From NCBI GenBank assembly GCA_963662175.1, contig OY759222.1:15696222-15760221 (forward strand): a DNA stretch of 64,000 bases. Direction: 5' to 3'. Under the pieces are notes generated by a model. It did not search any database. It had not been told where the DNA came from and was given only the letters and a program-made list of their open reading frames with translations. The translations under genes were made by a program, and so were the position numbers. This document shows, piece by piece, positions 51,342 through 61,483 of this stretch (its first letter is position 1; every line of letters starts with the position of its first letter). This stretch comes from Aradus depressus. Taxonomy: Eukaryota > Arthropoda > Insecta > Hemiptera > Aradidae.

Positions 51342-54300
51342 TCTATATAAATAAAGCTGAAACGGGGTTTGTGTGTGTTTGTTTGTATGTGTGTTTGTTT
51401 GTATGTTTGTTCCAGCATCACGCCCAAACGGCTGGACGGATCTTCATGAAACTTAACATGTAGCATTTTTTTGAGCTCGATTGAATAATAGGCTATGTGG
51501 CGTCCCAGAATTTTGAACGGTAGGGAGGGTTGTAAGGGGGGCCTAAGTATATAAATAGTCCTACCTCATTACGGTTGGTCGGATTGCCACGACATTTCAC
51601 ATGTAGTATTCTTAAAGACCAAATAGAAATATGAGGTGTGTGGCGTACCAAAATTTTGAACGGGAGGGGGGGTTGTGGGGGGGCCTAAGTATAAATATAG
51701 AGCAAACTCTTTAACGGTTGGTCGGATTGTCACGAAATTTCACATGTAGTATTTTTAAAAGCCAAATAGGAAAAAAAGGTGTGTGGCGTCCCAAAGTTTT
51801 GAACGGGAGGGGGGGTTGTGGGGGGGCCTAAGTATAAATATAGAGCTAACTCTTTAACGGTTGGTCGGATTGTCACGAAATTTCACATGTAGTATTCTTA
51901 AAGGCCAAATAGAAAAATAAGGTGTTTGGCGTCCCAAAGTTTTGAACGGGAGGGGGTTGTGGGGGGCCTAAGTATAAATATAGAGCTAGCTCATTAACTA
52001 ATGGTCGGATTGTCACGAAATTTCACATGTAGTATTTTTAAAAGCCAAATAGGAAAAAAAGGTGTGTGGCGTCCCAAAGTTTTGAACGGGAGGGGGGTTT
52101 GTGGGGGGGCCTAAGTATAAATATAGAGCTAACTCTTTAACGGTTGGTCGGATTGTCACGAAATTTCACATGGAGTATTCCTGAAGGCCAAATAGAAAAA
52201 TAAGGTGTGTGGCGTTCTAAAGTTTTGAACGGGAGGGGGGGTTGAGGGGGGCCTAAGTATAAATATAGAGCTAGCTCATTAACGGTTGGTCGCATTGTCA
52301 CGAAGTTTCACATGTAGTATTCCTGAAGACCAAATAAAAAAAAAGGTGTGTGGCGTCCCAAAAATTTGAACGGGGGGAGGGGGGGGGGGGGTAGGCCTAA
52401 GTATAAATATAGTGTTAACTCTTCAAAGATTGGTCGGATTGTCACAAAATTTCACATGTAGTATTTTTAAAATCCAAATAGAAATATAAGATGTGTGGCG
52501 ACCCAAAGTTTTCAACAGGAGGGGAGGTTGTGGGGATAGGCCTAAGTATAAATATAGTGCTGGCTCATTAACGGTTGGTCAGATTGTCACGAAATTTCAC
52601 ATGTAGTATTTCTGAAAGTCAAATAGAAAAATAGGCGGTGTGACGGCTCAAAATTTTGTACGGGAGGGGGGGTAGTGGCGGGGGGGCCTAAGTATAAATA
52701 TAGTGCTAGCTCAATAACGGTTGGTCGTATTGTCATGGAATTTCACATGTAGTATTCTTAAAAGCCAAATAGAAATATAGGGTGTATATGTCACAAAATT
52801 TTGAACGGGAGGGTGGGTTGATGGGGGCCTAAGTATAAGTATAGTGATGTCATTAACGGATTATCGGATTGTCACGAAATTTCACATGTAGTATTCATAA
52901 AGGTCAAATAGAAATATAGGGTGTATATGTCACAACATTTTGTACGGGAGGGGGGGTTGATGGGGGCCTAAGTATAAGTATAGTGATGTCATTAACGGAT
53001 GATCGGATTGTCACGAAATTTCACATGTAGTATTCATAAAGGTCAAATAGAAAAATAGGGTGTGACGTCAAAAAATTGTGAACGGGAGGGGGGGTATGGG
53101 GGTAGGCCTAAATTTGAAGATAGTGATAGGTCATTAACGGATGATCGGATTGTTATGGAATTTCACATGTACTATTATTGATGGCCAAATAGAAAAATAC
53201 ACTAGCTGTGATGACCAGTGGTTCTAACTACGTACTAGCTGTGGGGTCCGCCGTTACAAAAACATACTAGCTGTGATGCCCAGCGTTTCTAACTAGGTAC
53301 TAGCGGTGGGGTCCGCCGTTGCAGAACACATACTAGCTGTGATGCTGAGCGTTTCTAACTACGTACTAGCTGTGGGGTCCGCCGTTGCAAAACACATACT
53401 AGCTGTGATGCCCAGTGGTTCTAACTACATACTAACTGTGGGGTCCGCTGTTGCAAAGCACTTAATAGCTGTAGGGCCCAGCGTTCCTAAAAACGTACTA
53501 TCTGTGGGGTCCGCTGTTGCAAGGCACTTACTAGCTGTGATGCCCAGCGTTCCTAATTACGTACTAGCTGTGGGGTCCGCTGTTGCGAGGCACATACTAG
53601 CTGTGATGCCCTGTGGTTCTAACTACATACTATCTGTGGGCTCCGCAGTTGCAAGGCACCTACTAGCTGTAGGGCCCAGCGTTCCTAAAAACGTACTAGC
53701 TGTGGGGTCCGCCGTTGCAAAAACATACTAGCGGTGATGCCCAGCGTTTCTAATTAGGTACTAGCGGTGGGGTCCGCCATTGCAGAACACATACTAGCTG
53801 TGATGCTGAGCGTTTCTAACTACGTACTAGCTGTGGGGTCCGCCGTTGCAAAAACATACTAGCGGTGATGCCCAGCGTTTCTAATTAGGTACTAGCGGTG
53901 GGGTCCGCCGTTGCAGAAGACATACTAGCTGTGATGCTGAGCGTTTCTAACTACGTACTAGCTGTGGGGTCCGCCGTTGCAAAAACATACTAGCTGTGAT
54001 GCCCAGCGTTTCTAATTAGGTACTAGCGGTGGGGTCCGCCGTTGCAGAACACATACTAGCTGTGATGCTGAGCGTTTCTAAGTACGTACTAGCTGTGGAG
54101 TCCGCTGTTGCAAGGCACTTACTAGCTGTGATGCCCAGCGTTCCTAATTTCGTACTAGATGTGGGGTCCGCTGTTGCGAGGCTCATACTAGCTGTGGTGA
54201 CCAGCGTTCCTAACTACGTACCTGCTGTGGGGTCCGCCGTCGCAAGGCACATACTAGCTGTGATGCCCAGCGTTTCTAACTAGGTACTAGCGGTGGGGTC

Positions 54301-54650
54301 CGCCGTTGCAAGGCATATACTACCTGTGGTGCCCAGCGTTCCTAACTACGTACTAGCTGCGGTGCCCAGCGTTGCAAGGCACATACTAGCTGTGGTCAAA
54401 ACGTTCTTATGTACGCACTGGCTAGGACGTCCTGCGATGCTAAGTATTCACTAGCTGTCGTTTCCGCAGTTGAAAGGCGCATACTAGCTGTGGTGCCCAG
54501 GGATCCTAAAAAATTACTAGCGTTACTACAGTTGAATTCCGTATGAATAATTAAAAATTATAACATCACTGTCGAGGAACTGAATAGCCTTATAGGAGAT
54601 ATTGGGAGAAAAGTCAAAGTTCCCCGGGCAACGCCGGGTATTACTGCAAG
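51342..54650 (+). mobile_element. Helitron module 5
   Basis: TCTATATAAATAAAGCTGAA directly after the CTAG of module 4. ~143-bp array about 51430-53195, 66-bp array 53195-54515, hairpin CCCGGGCAACGCCGGG, end CTGCAAG followed by T (CTAG mutated to CAAG). Confidence 0.88.
51430..54515 (+). repeat. ~143-bp and 66-bp arrays, module 5
   Basis: Here the 66-bp array contains a distinct local expansion (GTACTAGCGGTGGGGTCCGC with GATGCTGAGCGTTTCTAA) repeated at 53290, 53760, 53890 and 54025. Confidence 0.88.
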
Positions 54651-54659
54651 TATATAATA

Positions 54660-55125
54660 TTAGGAAAAATAGAATAGCATTAGATGACAATAATGATTTA
54701 AATTGTATTCTGGTTAAACTATGATATATTTGGCACGTCTACAATAATTAGCAAGAGAGGTCCAACATTTTCCATTCAAGTACCTCATCATTTCATCCCC
54801 GGTTAGTTGTTCTCTTGCAAACCATTTCAACCTAATATCACTGAGTCTTGGGCAAATAGAGAGACAATGGTATGTACTGTCCATTACTTGCAGATCACAC
54901 ATCTGACAATATTCATTATCATCATCACAGAATGGCTTCTTTTTAAGGTTTATTACCCCTGCACGCGCTCTCATTATCCATTTTTGTAACTCCTGAGAGA
55001 TATTCCTGCTGACGTAGAGACTCTCACTTGATTCAAACAACTCTCTGTAAACAGGGTATCGTTCACATTCCTCAATACTTCTACTATACTTTATTCTAGC
55101 AATTGAAAAGTATTTCATTTCGTGA
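54660..55125 (-). pseudogene. LINE ORF2 3' end
   Basis: Reverse frame carries NISQELQKWIMRARAGVINL and CQMCDLQVMDSTYHCLSIC (C-x2-C-x9-H-x4-C) followed by PRLSDIRLKWF, the tail of a Jockey/I-group LINE. Open for 134 codons. 5' part missing or rearranged at the inverted repeat. Confidence 0.75.
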
Positions 55126-55192
55126 AGAGGCGCGCGTTGTCCAGAGTCTCAAAAGAAGCTACAATTTATTTGCTAATTTCATTAATTATTTC

Positions 55193-56265
55193 TTATTTTT
55201 ATGTAGGTATTTCAATAATTACCGTCTTATAGCCCTTTGTTGGTCTCATTTAATCTTTTTCTTTATTTTTTCTTCATTACCATACAACAAAAACAATATT
55301 TCGTCCTACCAGGACATTTTCAAGTACATCACTTAAAAAATATTACATCCACATTCACTTTCACAATCTAAACCAGTTAGCCATATCATAAAATTCTTTG
55401 TATCTTTTACTTACATTTTTATTTGTTCATTACATATATGTTAAACTCCTTTTTTTGTCCTTATAATATATTCTAATATATCGTGTCATTTTTGTAACTA
55501 TTGTGCATCTGGAAAAAAAAATATAGTGAGATTAATTGAGGAGTTTGGAGCCAGAGCGGACCAACCCACAATTTTTCGGAAAATGAGTTATTACCATCCT
55601 GATGTTGGCATAGATTCCCTTTTTTCAAAACCAGTGTGGATCACTTAGTTTCTTCACTTCAGTGATAGATAGCAGCACTTTAAGTTTAGTCCACAAATAT
55701 TTTGTGCATATATTTTCAAAGTCACAATGGATCATACGGCCTTCAAAAACTTTATAGAACACAAAAACGGATCACTCATCCAATACTATTCTAAAATTTC
55801 AAATATAAATAAATATTTGGGGCTCATTTATGGAGATAAACAAAATGTACTCAATTTTCAATTGCCATTTTCTTCCTGTTCAGTTTCAACCAGTTGGTCC
55901 GCTCTGGCTCCAAACTCCTCAATTAAGAATTGCTTTTTCCAGATGCACAATAGTTACAAAAATGACACGATATATTAGAATATATTATAAGGAAAAAAAA
56001 GGAGTTTAACATATATGTAATGAAAAAATAAAAATGTAAGTAAAAGATACAAAGAATTTTATGATATGGCTAACTTGTTTAGATTGTGAAAGTAAATGTG
56101 GATGTAATATTTTTTCAGTGATGTACTTGAAAATGTCCTGGAAGGACGAAATATTGTTTTTGGTTGTATGGTAATGAAGAAAAAATAAAGAAAAAGATCA
56201 AATGAGACCAAAAAAGGGCTATAAGATGGTAATTATTGAAATACCTACTTAAAAATAAAAACTTA
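55193..56265. repeat. Long inverted repeat, ~370-bp arms
   Basis: Left arm about 55193-55567, right arm about 55895-56265. Mirrored words include GGTATTTCAATAATTACC / GGTAATTATTGAAATACC, GAGGAGTTTGGAGCCAGAGC / GCTCTGGCTCCAAACTCCTC and TCCACATTCACTTTCACAAT / ATTGTGAAAGTAAATGTGGA. The ~330-bp loop has no recognisable gene. An 83-codon frame (55727-55978, MDHTAFKNFIEHKNG) begins in the loop and enters the right arm, with no family match. Confidence 0.85.
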
Positions 56266-56630
56266 ATAGGTCTCAAACAATCGTATATATGATACGAAAT
56301 TGAAGATTAATTATTTCCTTCAAATGTTAAATTAAATTGCTGGTCAAATCGATCCAATGAAATGCTCTTACATATAATCGGCCAATCCACTTTTGGAGGC
56401 AGTTAGATTAATTGTTTTCTTACATCTAGAGTGGTACAACACTTTCCAAATTGAGTCAGCTAATAATTCCCAGAGTTTGAAGATAATTTCAAAATGGGTT
56501 AAGGAACTATGGAATAAGCGGAGAACTGCAGTCATGATGCACACAGATTAGCTTGGAGTCTGTAATATGCAGATTTGGCAGATATTACGTAAGTTTTACA
56601 TAATAACGTTAATATTTGGATTGTTATTTA

Positions 56631-56874
56631 TTGTGACTCATGCTTGGGCTTTAACTACGTGGTCATATCGCCTAGAACGCTCTACTGTGAGAGTCCTCGT
56701 CTTTAACGAATACCTGAGATCGTAGGCTCGGGGCCATAATTTAAGTTCCCATCCGAAGGATGGTGTGCTCAAGGTTTTTTACTTCCTAAGTAAAAACGTT
56801 AGGGGCCTAGGCCGGGTTTCAAACCCGCGATCTTAATGTAGTAGACTAGCACTGCTCTGAACTACCAGTGCCCT
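56631..56874 (-). mobile_element. SINE copy
   Basis: Reverse strand from a decayed head (near 56874) to the TTGTGACTCATGCTTGGGCT tail. Internal deletions. Confidence 0.82.
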
Positions 56875-56920
56875 CAATATTTAGTTAGTCTTAATAATTT
56901 CGCTCATATATCTTTTTATA

Positions 56921-57258
56921 GAGGGCGCCGGTAGCTCAGTGGTATGCGGGCTTGTCTTCTAAGCACAAGAACGTGGGTTCGAAACCCAACCGAGGCCTTT
57001 AGTTTATTTTATCTGGAAGGTAAAATAAACTTAAGCATGCCGTACTTCGGATGGGACGTTAAGCCATGGTCCCCAGTCTGTACGATGTCAGGTACTCATT
57101 AAAGACCCCCTACCCTAGGTGAATAAAAATTTAAGGTAGGCAAAATTTAGGACTTCCACAGTAGAGTCGAGCTCATGTCCACCAGAGTGACGAAAGAGCT
57201 CTCTGGTAGTAGGCGATATATCATAGTTAAAGCCCGGACATGAGTCACAATAACTAAC
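56921..57258 (+). mobile_element. Full-length SINE
   Basis: Box A TAGCTCAGTGG (about 56932) and box B GGTTCGAAACC (56976-56986) of the tRNA-derived polymerase III promoter are intact. Body and CACAATAACTAAC tail complete. Confidence 0.9.
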
Positions 57259-57633
57259 ATATTTACACGTAACCTTTAGAAGACAACAACCTTCAACAGT
57301 TTAGTCTATTTAGGAGGCACGCCTTGAGATATTCACAATAATAGAACAAAGGAAACAATATAAACATTGACGCTTTACATTGTCACAAATAAACTGGGAA
57401 AATAAAGTTGAACATGAGGTGTGAGGGTCGACGATGGCGCGACCTGGCAGGCATCTATGCAAACAGTTCATATAAATTTGTAAACTCAGTTTATACATTT
57501 ATATAATATATGTACGTACGTAAAGATCTTTAATATTTTTCCTGAAGTGAAGGTAATGAAATAGTAGCTAATGGTGAAAGCAATAATTTAAAAGCTCTAC
57601 AACATCTAATTATAGAGACACACTGAAAATGTC

Positions 57634-57654
57634 ACTTCTCGACTTCATTTTCTT
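57634..57654 (+). promoter_or_regulatory. Candidate PSEA of the U2 gene
   Basis: TTCTCGACTTCATTTT lies in the -61 to -41 interval relative to the U2 start, where insect snRNA genes carry their proximal sequence element, and resembles the TTCTCAACTG-type core. Recognition is from memory and position only. Confidence 0.4.
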
Positions 57655-57694
57655 CACATTCAAGTATAATCAGTCAAGTGAAAATTGTTATGGT

Positions 57695-57888
57695 ATCGCT
57701 TCTCGGCATTTTGGCTAAGGTCAAAGTGTAGTATCTGTTCTTATTAGCTTAATCTCAGGTACGGATCCTATATGGATCCCTCTTCCGTGATTAAACTTCT
57801 TTTGGAAATCCGATGGGGTTCATGTGAGCTTGCTCACTCCCCATCACGGGTTGACCTGGCATTGCAGTATCGCCAGGACCGGCCCACT
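57695..57888 (+). ncRNA. U2: U2 spliceosomal snRNA (variant or pseudogene)
   Basis: U2 pairs with the intron branch point in the spliceosome. The 5' end ATCGCTTCTCGGC, the branch-point recognition word GTAGTA (57728-57733) within AGTGTAGTATCTGTTCTTA, and the 3' CCTGGCATTGCAGTATCGCC stem-loop IV identify it. Length ~194 nt is right for U2. Stem IIb (GGATCC-TATAT-GGATCC, 57763-57779), stem III (GATGGGG...CCCCATC around GTGAG-CTTG-CTCAC) and stem IV are fully paired although the sequence differs from textbook U2, which suggests selection. Weak points: CGGCATTTTGG in stem I, an altered stem IIa, and an Sm site reading TTCTTTTGG rather than ATTTTTGG. Confidence 0.85.
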
Positions 57889-57910
57889 GTAACTACCATG
57901 ATTGTTTCTA

Positions 57911-58072
57911 TTATCCTAGATGAATAAAAATTTAGGGTAGGCAAAACATAGGACTCCAACAGTAGACTCGGGGGCTCATGTCCACCAGAGTTACGAAAGA
58001 GCGCTCTGGTAGTAGGCGATATGACCTCGTAGTTAAAGCCCAGGCATGAGTCATAAAACCTAACCTAACCTA
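57911..58072 (+). mobile_element. SINE, 5'-truncated, tail CCTAACCTAACCTAA
   Basis: Starts within the TAGATGAATAAAAATTTAGG body and ends CATAAAACCTAACCTAACCT. Followed by a duplicated AATGAATAAATAAAACAATA. Confidence 0.88.
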
Positions 58073-58134
58073 ATGAATAAATAAAACAATAAAAAAAAAC
58101 CTAATGAATAAATAAAACAATAACGTACATTCGA

Positions 58135-58292
58135 CTGATCAGAGGTAATATGCTTGTTTACAGAGCATAAGATCGCGGGTTCGAAACCCGGCCGAGGCTC
58201 ATAGACTATTTATCTGGGAGGTGAAAAAATCATGTACATAAAAAAAGCGCTCTGGTAGTAGGCGATATGACATAATAGTTAAATCTGGGCAT
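58135..58292 (+). mobile_element. SINE with large internal deletion
   Basis: Head with box B GGTTCGAAACC, then a jump to AGCGCTCTGGTAGTAGGCGA near the 3' end. Confidence 0.8.
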
Positions 58293-58299
58293 GTGCAAC

Positions 58300-59185
58300 T
58301 AATTAACTCAATCATTTTTTCAGCCAAATCGGCCAAAGGGAAATCAGAGGAGGAGGCCTAACTAATATCTCAACGCGAAATTAAGTATTAAGATTCTGAA
58401 ATGTATTGAAGAAGTGGATTATTCGCGCTGACGAAGTACCTACATTGTCTCTGATTCACCGACATATTTTTTGTCTGTACATGAATTATTGAAGAGAGGG
58501 GTAGACTTTCTTCATATCGGGGATCCGAGCTGCGCACCATTTACTAAAATTACCGAGGACAAAGGGCTAAAAATATTGTTTCAGAAAAACCTTATTTTTT
58601 TTTTTGTGGTTCTGAGTCTAATATCGTTTTATTGGCTTTGGTCGATTCAAGCTTTTTCTAAAACAGAAAAAAAAAAAGTTCTTTATGAAGTTTATGAAAT
58701 TTTTCTAGAGGACTTATCTCATTTTGAGGGTCCAGCTGATTTAGTTTATTGTCCAATCTCTCAAGACAACGTTGGCTTATTAAATCAATGGGCCCCCAAT
58801 TGATTTTTTTTTTTTTTGTTCTTGTTTGTTGCGAAAAAAACAGCAATTACTTATTATGTAATAATTTTATTTTCATGGGAAACACGGATTACATATTTTA
58901 CAATAAGAACCTTCAGGTTTTTGGTAGCGACTTTTCGGGGCCCCATTTTACCTAATGGACACTATTTTGCCTAATTTTACAGCCCCAAATCGTACAATCC
59001 ATCATTTGTTTTTAAAAACATACCTAGACAAAGAAATAGAACATGGCGGACTTGAGTATTTTGTCCATAGAGAACAAGGTTACCAACTCCTTGAAAGCGA
59101 ATCTGGTCGAAATTATCGATGCATTCGTTTTTAAGTAGAATAAGTAAACTGTAAATAACTGTAACTGTAAAGACAGCGTTCGCAC

Positions 59186-59189
<4 letters not shown>
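58300..59189. other. No recognised gene
   Basis: A 110-codon frame at 58471-58803 (hydrophobic stretch IFFFVVLSLISFYWLWSI) matches no family I know and lacks supporting signals. Could be chance or a transposon remnant. Ends near the ~29-T run at 59190-59218. Confidence 0.4.
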
Positions 59190-59222
<33 letters not shown>

Positions 59223-59261
59223 GTGGAGGCCCCCGACACCCACCATGCACCGGGGCCCCGG

Positions 59262-59465
59262 GAGGGATCGTTACACTGGTTAGCGTGCTAGTCTTCTAAG
59301 TTCAAGATTGGGTTTGAACCCATCTGGCTCAGTCTTTGTTAACTGGGAGGCAAAAACCAACAACGTTGAGCATGCTGTCCTTCGGAGGGGAAGTTGAATG
59401 TGTGATGTTAGGTACTCATTAAGGACATTGAATGCTTAGGTCCCTAGAAGTACACCCCACCTGAG
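59262..59465 (+). mobile_element. Second SINE subfamily copy
   Basis: tRNA-like head (GTTAGCGTGCTAGTCTTCTA, GGGTTTGAACCC), body with TGTCCTTCGGAGGGG, end GAATGCTTAGGTCCCTAGAA as in 5698-5880. Confidence 0.7.
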
Positions 59466-59821
59466 ATGTATGTTAAGCCTCACGCTATGAAATGCTACTA
59501 CCTAATCCCTAGGTCTCCTCGATTGCCTTTATGAGATGTATGTTAAGCCTCACGCTATGAAACGCCACTACCTAAACCCTAGGCCTCCTTGATTGCCTTT
59601 ATGAGATGTATGTTAAGCCTCACGCTATGAAACGCCACTACCTAAACCCTAGGCCTCCTTGATTGCCTTTATGAGATGTATGTTAAGCCTCACGCTATGA
59701 AACGCCACTACCTAAACCCTAGGCCTCCCTGATTGCCTTTATGAGATGTATGTTAAGCCTCACGCTATGAAACGCCACTACCTAATCCCTAGACCTCCTT
59801 GATTGCCTTTATGAGATGTAT
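59460..59821. repeat. 70-bp satellite array
   Basis: Five units of GATTGCCTTTATGAGATGTA + TGTTAAGCCTCACGCTATGA + AACGCCACTACCTAAACCCT + AGGCCTCCTT at exact 70-bp spacing (59521, 59591, 59661, 59731, 59801). Confidence 0.95.
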
Positions 59822-59960
59822 GTTATAAGGGATAAGGGACCCTGTATGGTATAAGGGATTAGGATCTGAATAGGGTTCAAAGATTGCCTTTATGAGATGT
59901 ATGTTATAAGGGATAAGGGACCCTGTATGGTATAAGGGATTAGGATCTGAATAGGGTTCA
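59801..59960. repeat. 81-bp tandem duplication joining satellite and transposon end
   Basis: Two copies (59801-59881, 59882-59962) of GATTGCCTTTATGAGATGTA plus TATAAGGGATTAGGATCTGA, i.e. satellite start fused to the transposon terminus. Confidence 0.9.
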
Positions 59961-60559
59961 AAGTTCAATACCATTCATGTAGCCTCATCTGTCCATAAGA
60001 TGTTACCAAAGTGATGATTGGATGCTAAACGACGAAGATACCAGTTACAGAATTGCATCCTTGCTTCACCATCACCCTGTACTAAATAATGTACTGAATT
60101 AAAATGATAGGGGTACATACGTTCGCTCCTTAGGGTTCTGTACACTTCCATATGCGAAACCTGCATTTGAAGCCCGGTTCGACGTGTGCTTGTCGTCGGA
60201 TTTACTTCAAAAGCTCTGATGATATTTTCACTTCGATTTACATTGACTCGTGAATTAATTATTCTGGTAGGCAGCTCTGTAACACGGCCAGTTTCTCTTA
60301 TTCGTTGATAAGTAGCCTGGAAAACCCTTCGATGGGGGATCCGTCGAAGAGGGAAACGTCTTCGGTACTCAACAGCTGCATCACTGTTCCCGTTACAAAA
60401 CTCGTACACAAATAGAATATCTGCATATTCCGCATTCTTGAACATTCGCGGCATTTTATGCAAAACTGATTCACAATAAATGAGAATAGTTGCATTGAAA
60501 TAGAACCTAACATGAATGGTATTGAACTTTAAACCCTATTCAGATCCTAATCCCTTATA
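59931..60559 (-). mobile_element. Internally deleted DNA transposon, 629 bp
   Basis: 49-bp terminal inverted repeats at 59931-59979 (ending AATACCATTCATG) and 60511-60559 (starting CATGAATGGTATT). Between them only the N-terminal part of a transposase remains, cut off directly by the left repeat. Confidence 0.88.
59975..60463 (-). pseudogene. Transposase N-terminus (DUF4817-type), truncated
   Basis: About 160 codons: MPRMFKNAEYADILFVYEFC then RRIPHRRVFQATYQRIRETG, PTTSTRRTGLQMQV and ILWTDEA. The MPRMF-x-NAEYAD start and the STRR helix-turn-helix match the DUF4817-type proteins common in insect genomes. TDEA is where the first catalytic Asp of the DDE domain would sit. The DDE core is missing because the frame runs into the terminal repeat. 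The Met at 60454 may be the natural start. Confidence 0.8.
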
Positions 60560-60918
60560 CCAATTGCAGGTATTTCTTTCTTTGCCCTGCAGTTTTTTGA
60601 TTATAACTTTTAAACAAAGCATTTTCAGACCTACGTTTATAGGAACTTTTTTGTTCAGAATTAAGTTTACTATAAGATCCCTAAGTATCGCCCTCTCGAC
60701 TTGTTACACCCTGTATAACAGCGCTACAATGAAATTTAACATTTAAAAGTCTAATAGCATTTTATGGAGACTTTAATATTTTGTCTTGAATCACTCATCA
60801 TGCGTTTTATAACCTCCCCACCCATGCCCTGTGATAATTAATAAAGGATGTTAAATTAAATAAATATATAAATCATAATTGAATTATTACAATTAATAAT
60901 AAATAAACAAATAATAAA
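60560..60918. other. No feature recognised
   Basis: AT-rich. A 76-codon frame enters from the transposon end and has no family match. Confidence 0.4.
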
Positions 60919-60921
60919 AAT

Positions 60922-61120
60922 TACCACATTTCCTGTAGAAATTGTAACTGATCTACTAAATTTTGATTTCTACAGTAGTTTCCGAAAAGGGCCCTAATAA
61001 AAATTATCGAAGTTTAAGACGTGTAATTTTGAATGAAGTGCTTTAAAAAAATTTAATTAATAATTATTTCAATTGAATTTCTTCTCCACTCTTTAATATT
61101 TTTTATTGGGCATATATATT
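60922..61120 (-). mobile_element. Diverged LTR fragment related to 12914-18112
   Basis: Reverse strand matches the last ~200 bp of that LTR: ACCACATTTCCTGTAGAAAT, TTTTGATTTCTACAGTAGTT, and a GGGCATAT near the far end. Much older than the intron 2 copy. Confidence 0.75.
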
Positions 61121-61343
61121 AATACATAATAAATAAAAAGCCCCTTCTTTAGTAGCTCACTGGTTTGTTTGTCGTTGGCCCATCTCCATACTTCAACTGT
61201 GTTAACCCTAAACAATGCTGAAACTTCTTATTTTAGGACATTACGAACCATCCCCGATTTCTTTCTGGATAAAATTTACTTATCATGTAATTCCTGACTT
61301 GAACTAATTTCTACTGAGTAAAACTGCAGGTCATAAGATATAC

Positions 61344-61480
61344 TGGGAGCCATGGTGGCCATTCGGGCTAGAGCATAGGGCTTTGGTCGCATGGTCTCAC
61401 CTTGGTTTGCGGGTTCGAATCCCGTCTGGGAGTGAGTTTTATTTCGTAGATAGAATTCCTCCCGGGGCCATGGATGTCAT
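61344..61480 (+). mobile_element. Another tRNA-derived SINE head
   Basis: GGGAGCCATGGTGGCCATTC ... box B GGTTCGAATCC ... CCCGTCTGGGAG. Different tRNA ancestry from the main SINE. Could alternatively be a decayed tRNA gene. Confidence 0.55.
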
Positions 61481-61483
61481 AAA

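Noticed and set aside
28800..54515. CRISPR array or bacterial contamination
   Set aside because: Repeats are tandem without unique spacers, and all context is eukaryotic transposon DNA.
56921..57000. Functional tRNA genes at SINE heads
   Set aside because: The tRNA-like part continues into the same ~250-bp body in every copy, so these are SINEs; cloverleaf folding is poor at the 3' side.
58471..58803. 110-codon frame with a hydrophobic segment as a membrane protein gene
   Set aside because: No recognisable family, the hydrophobic part comes from a T-run, and there is no promoter or splice support.
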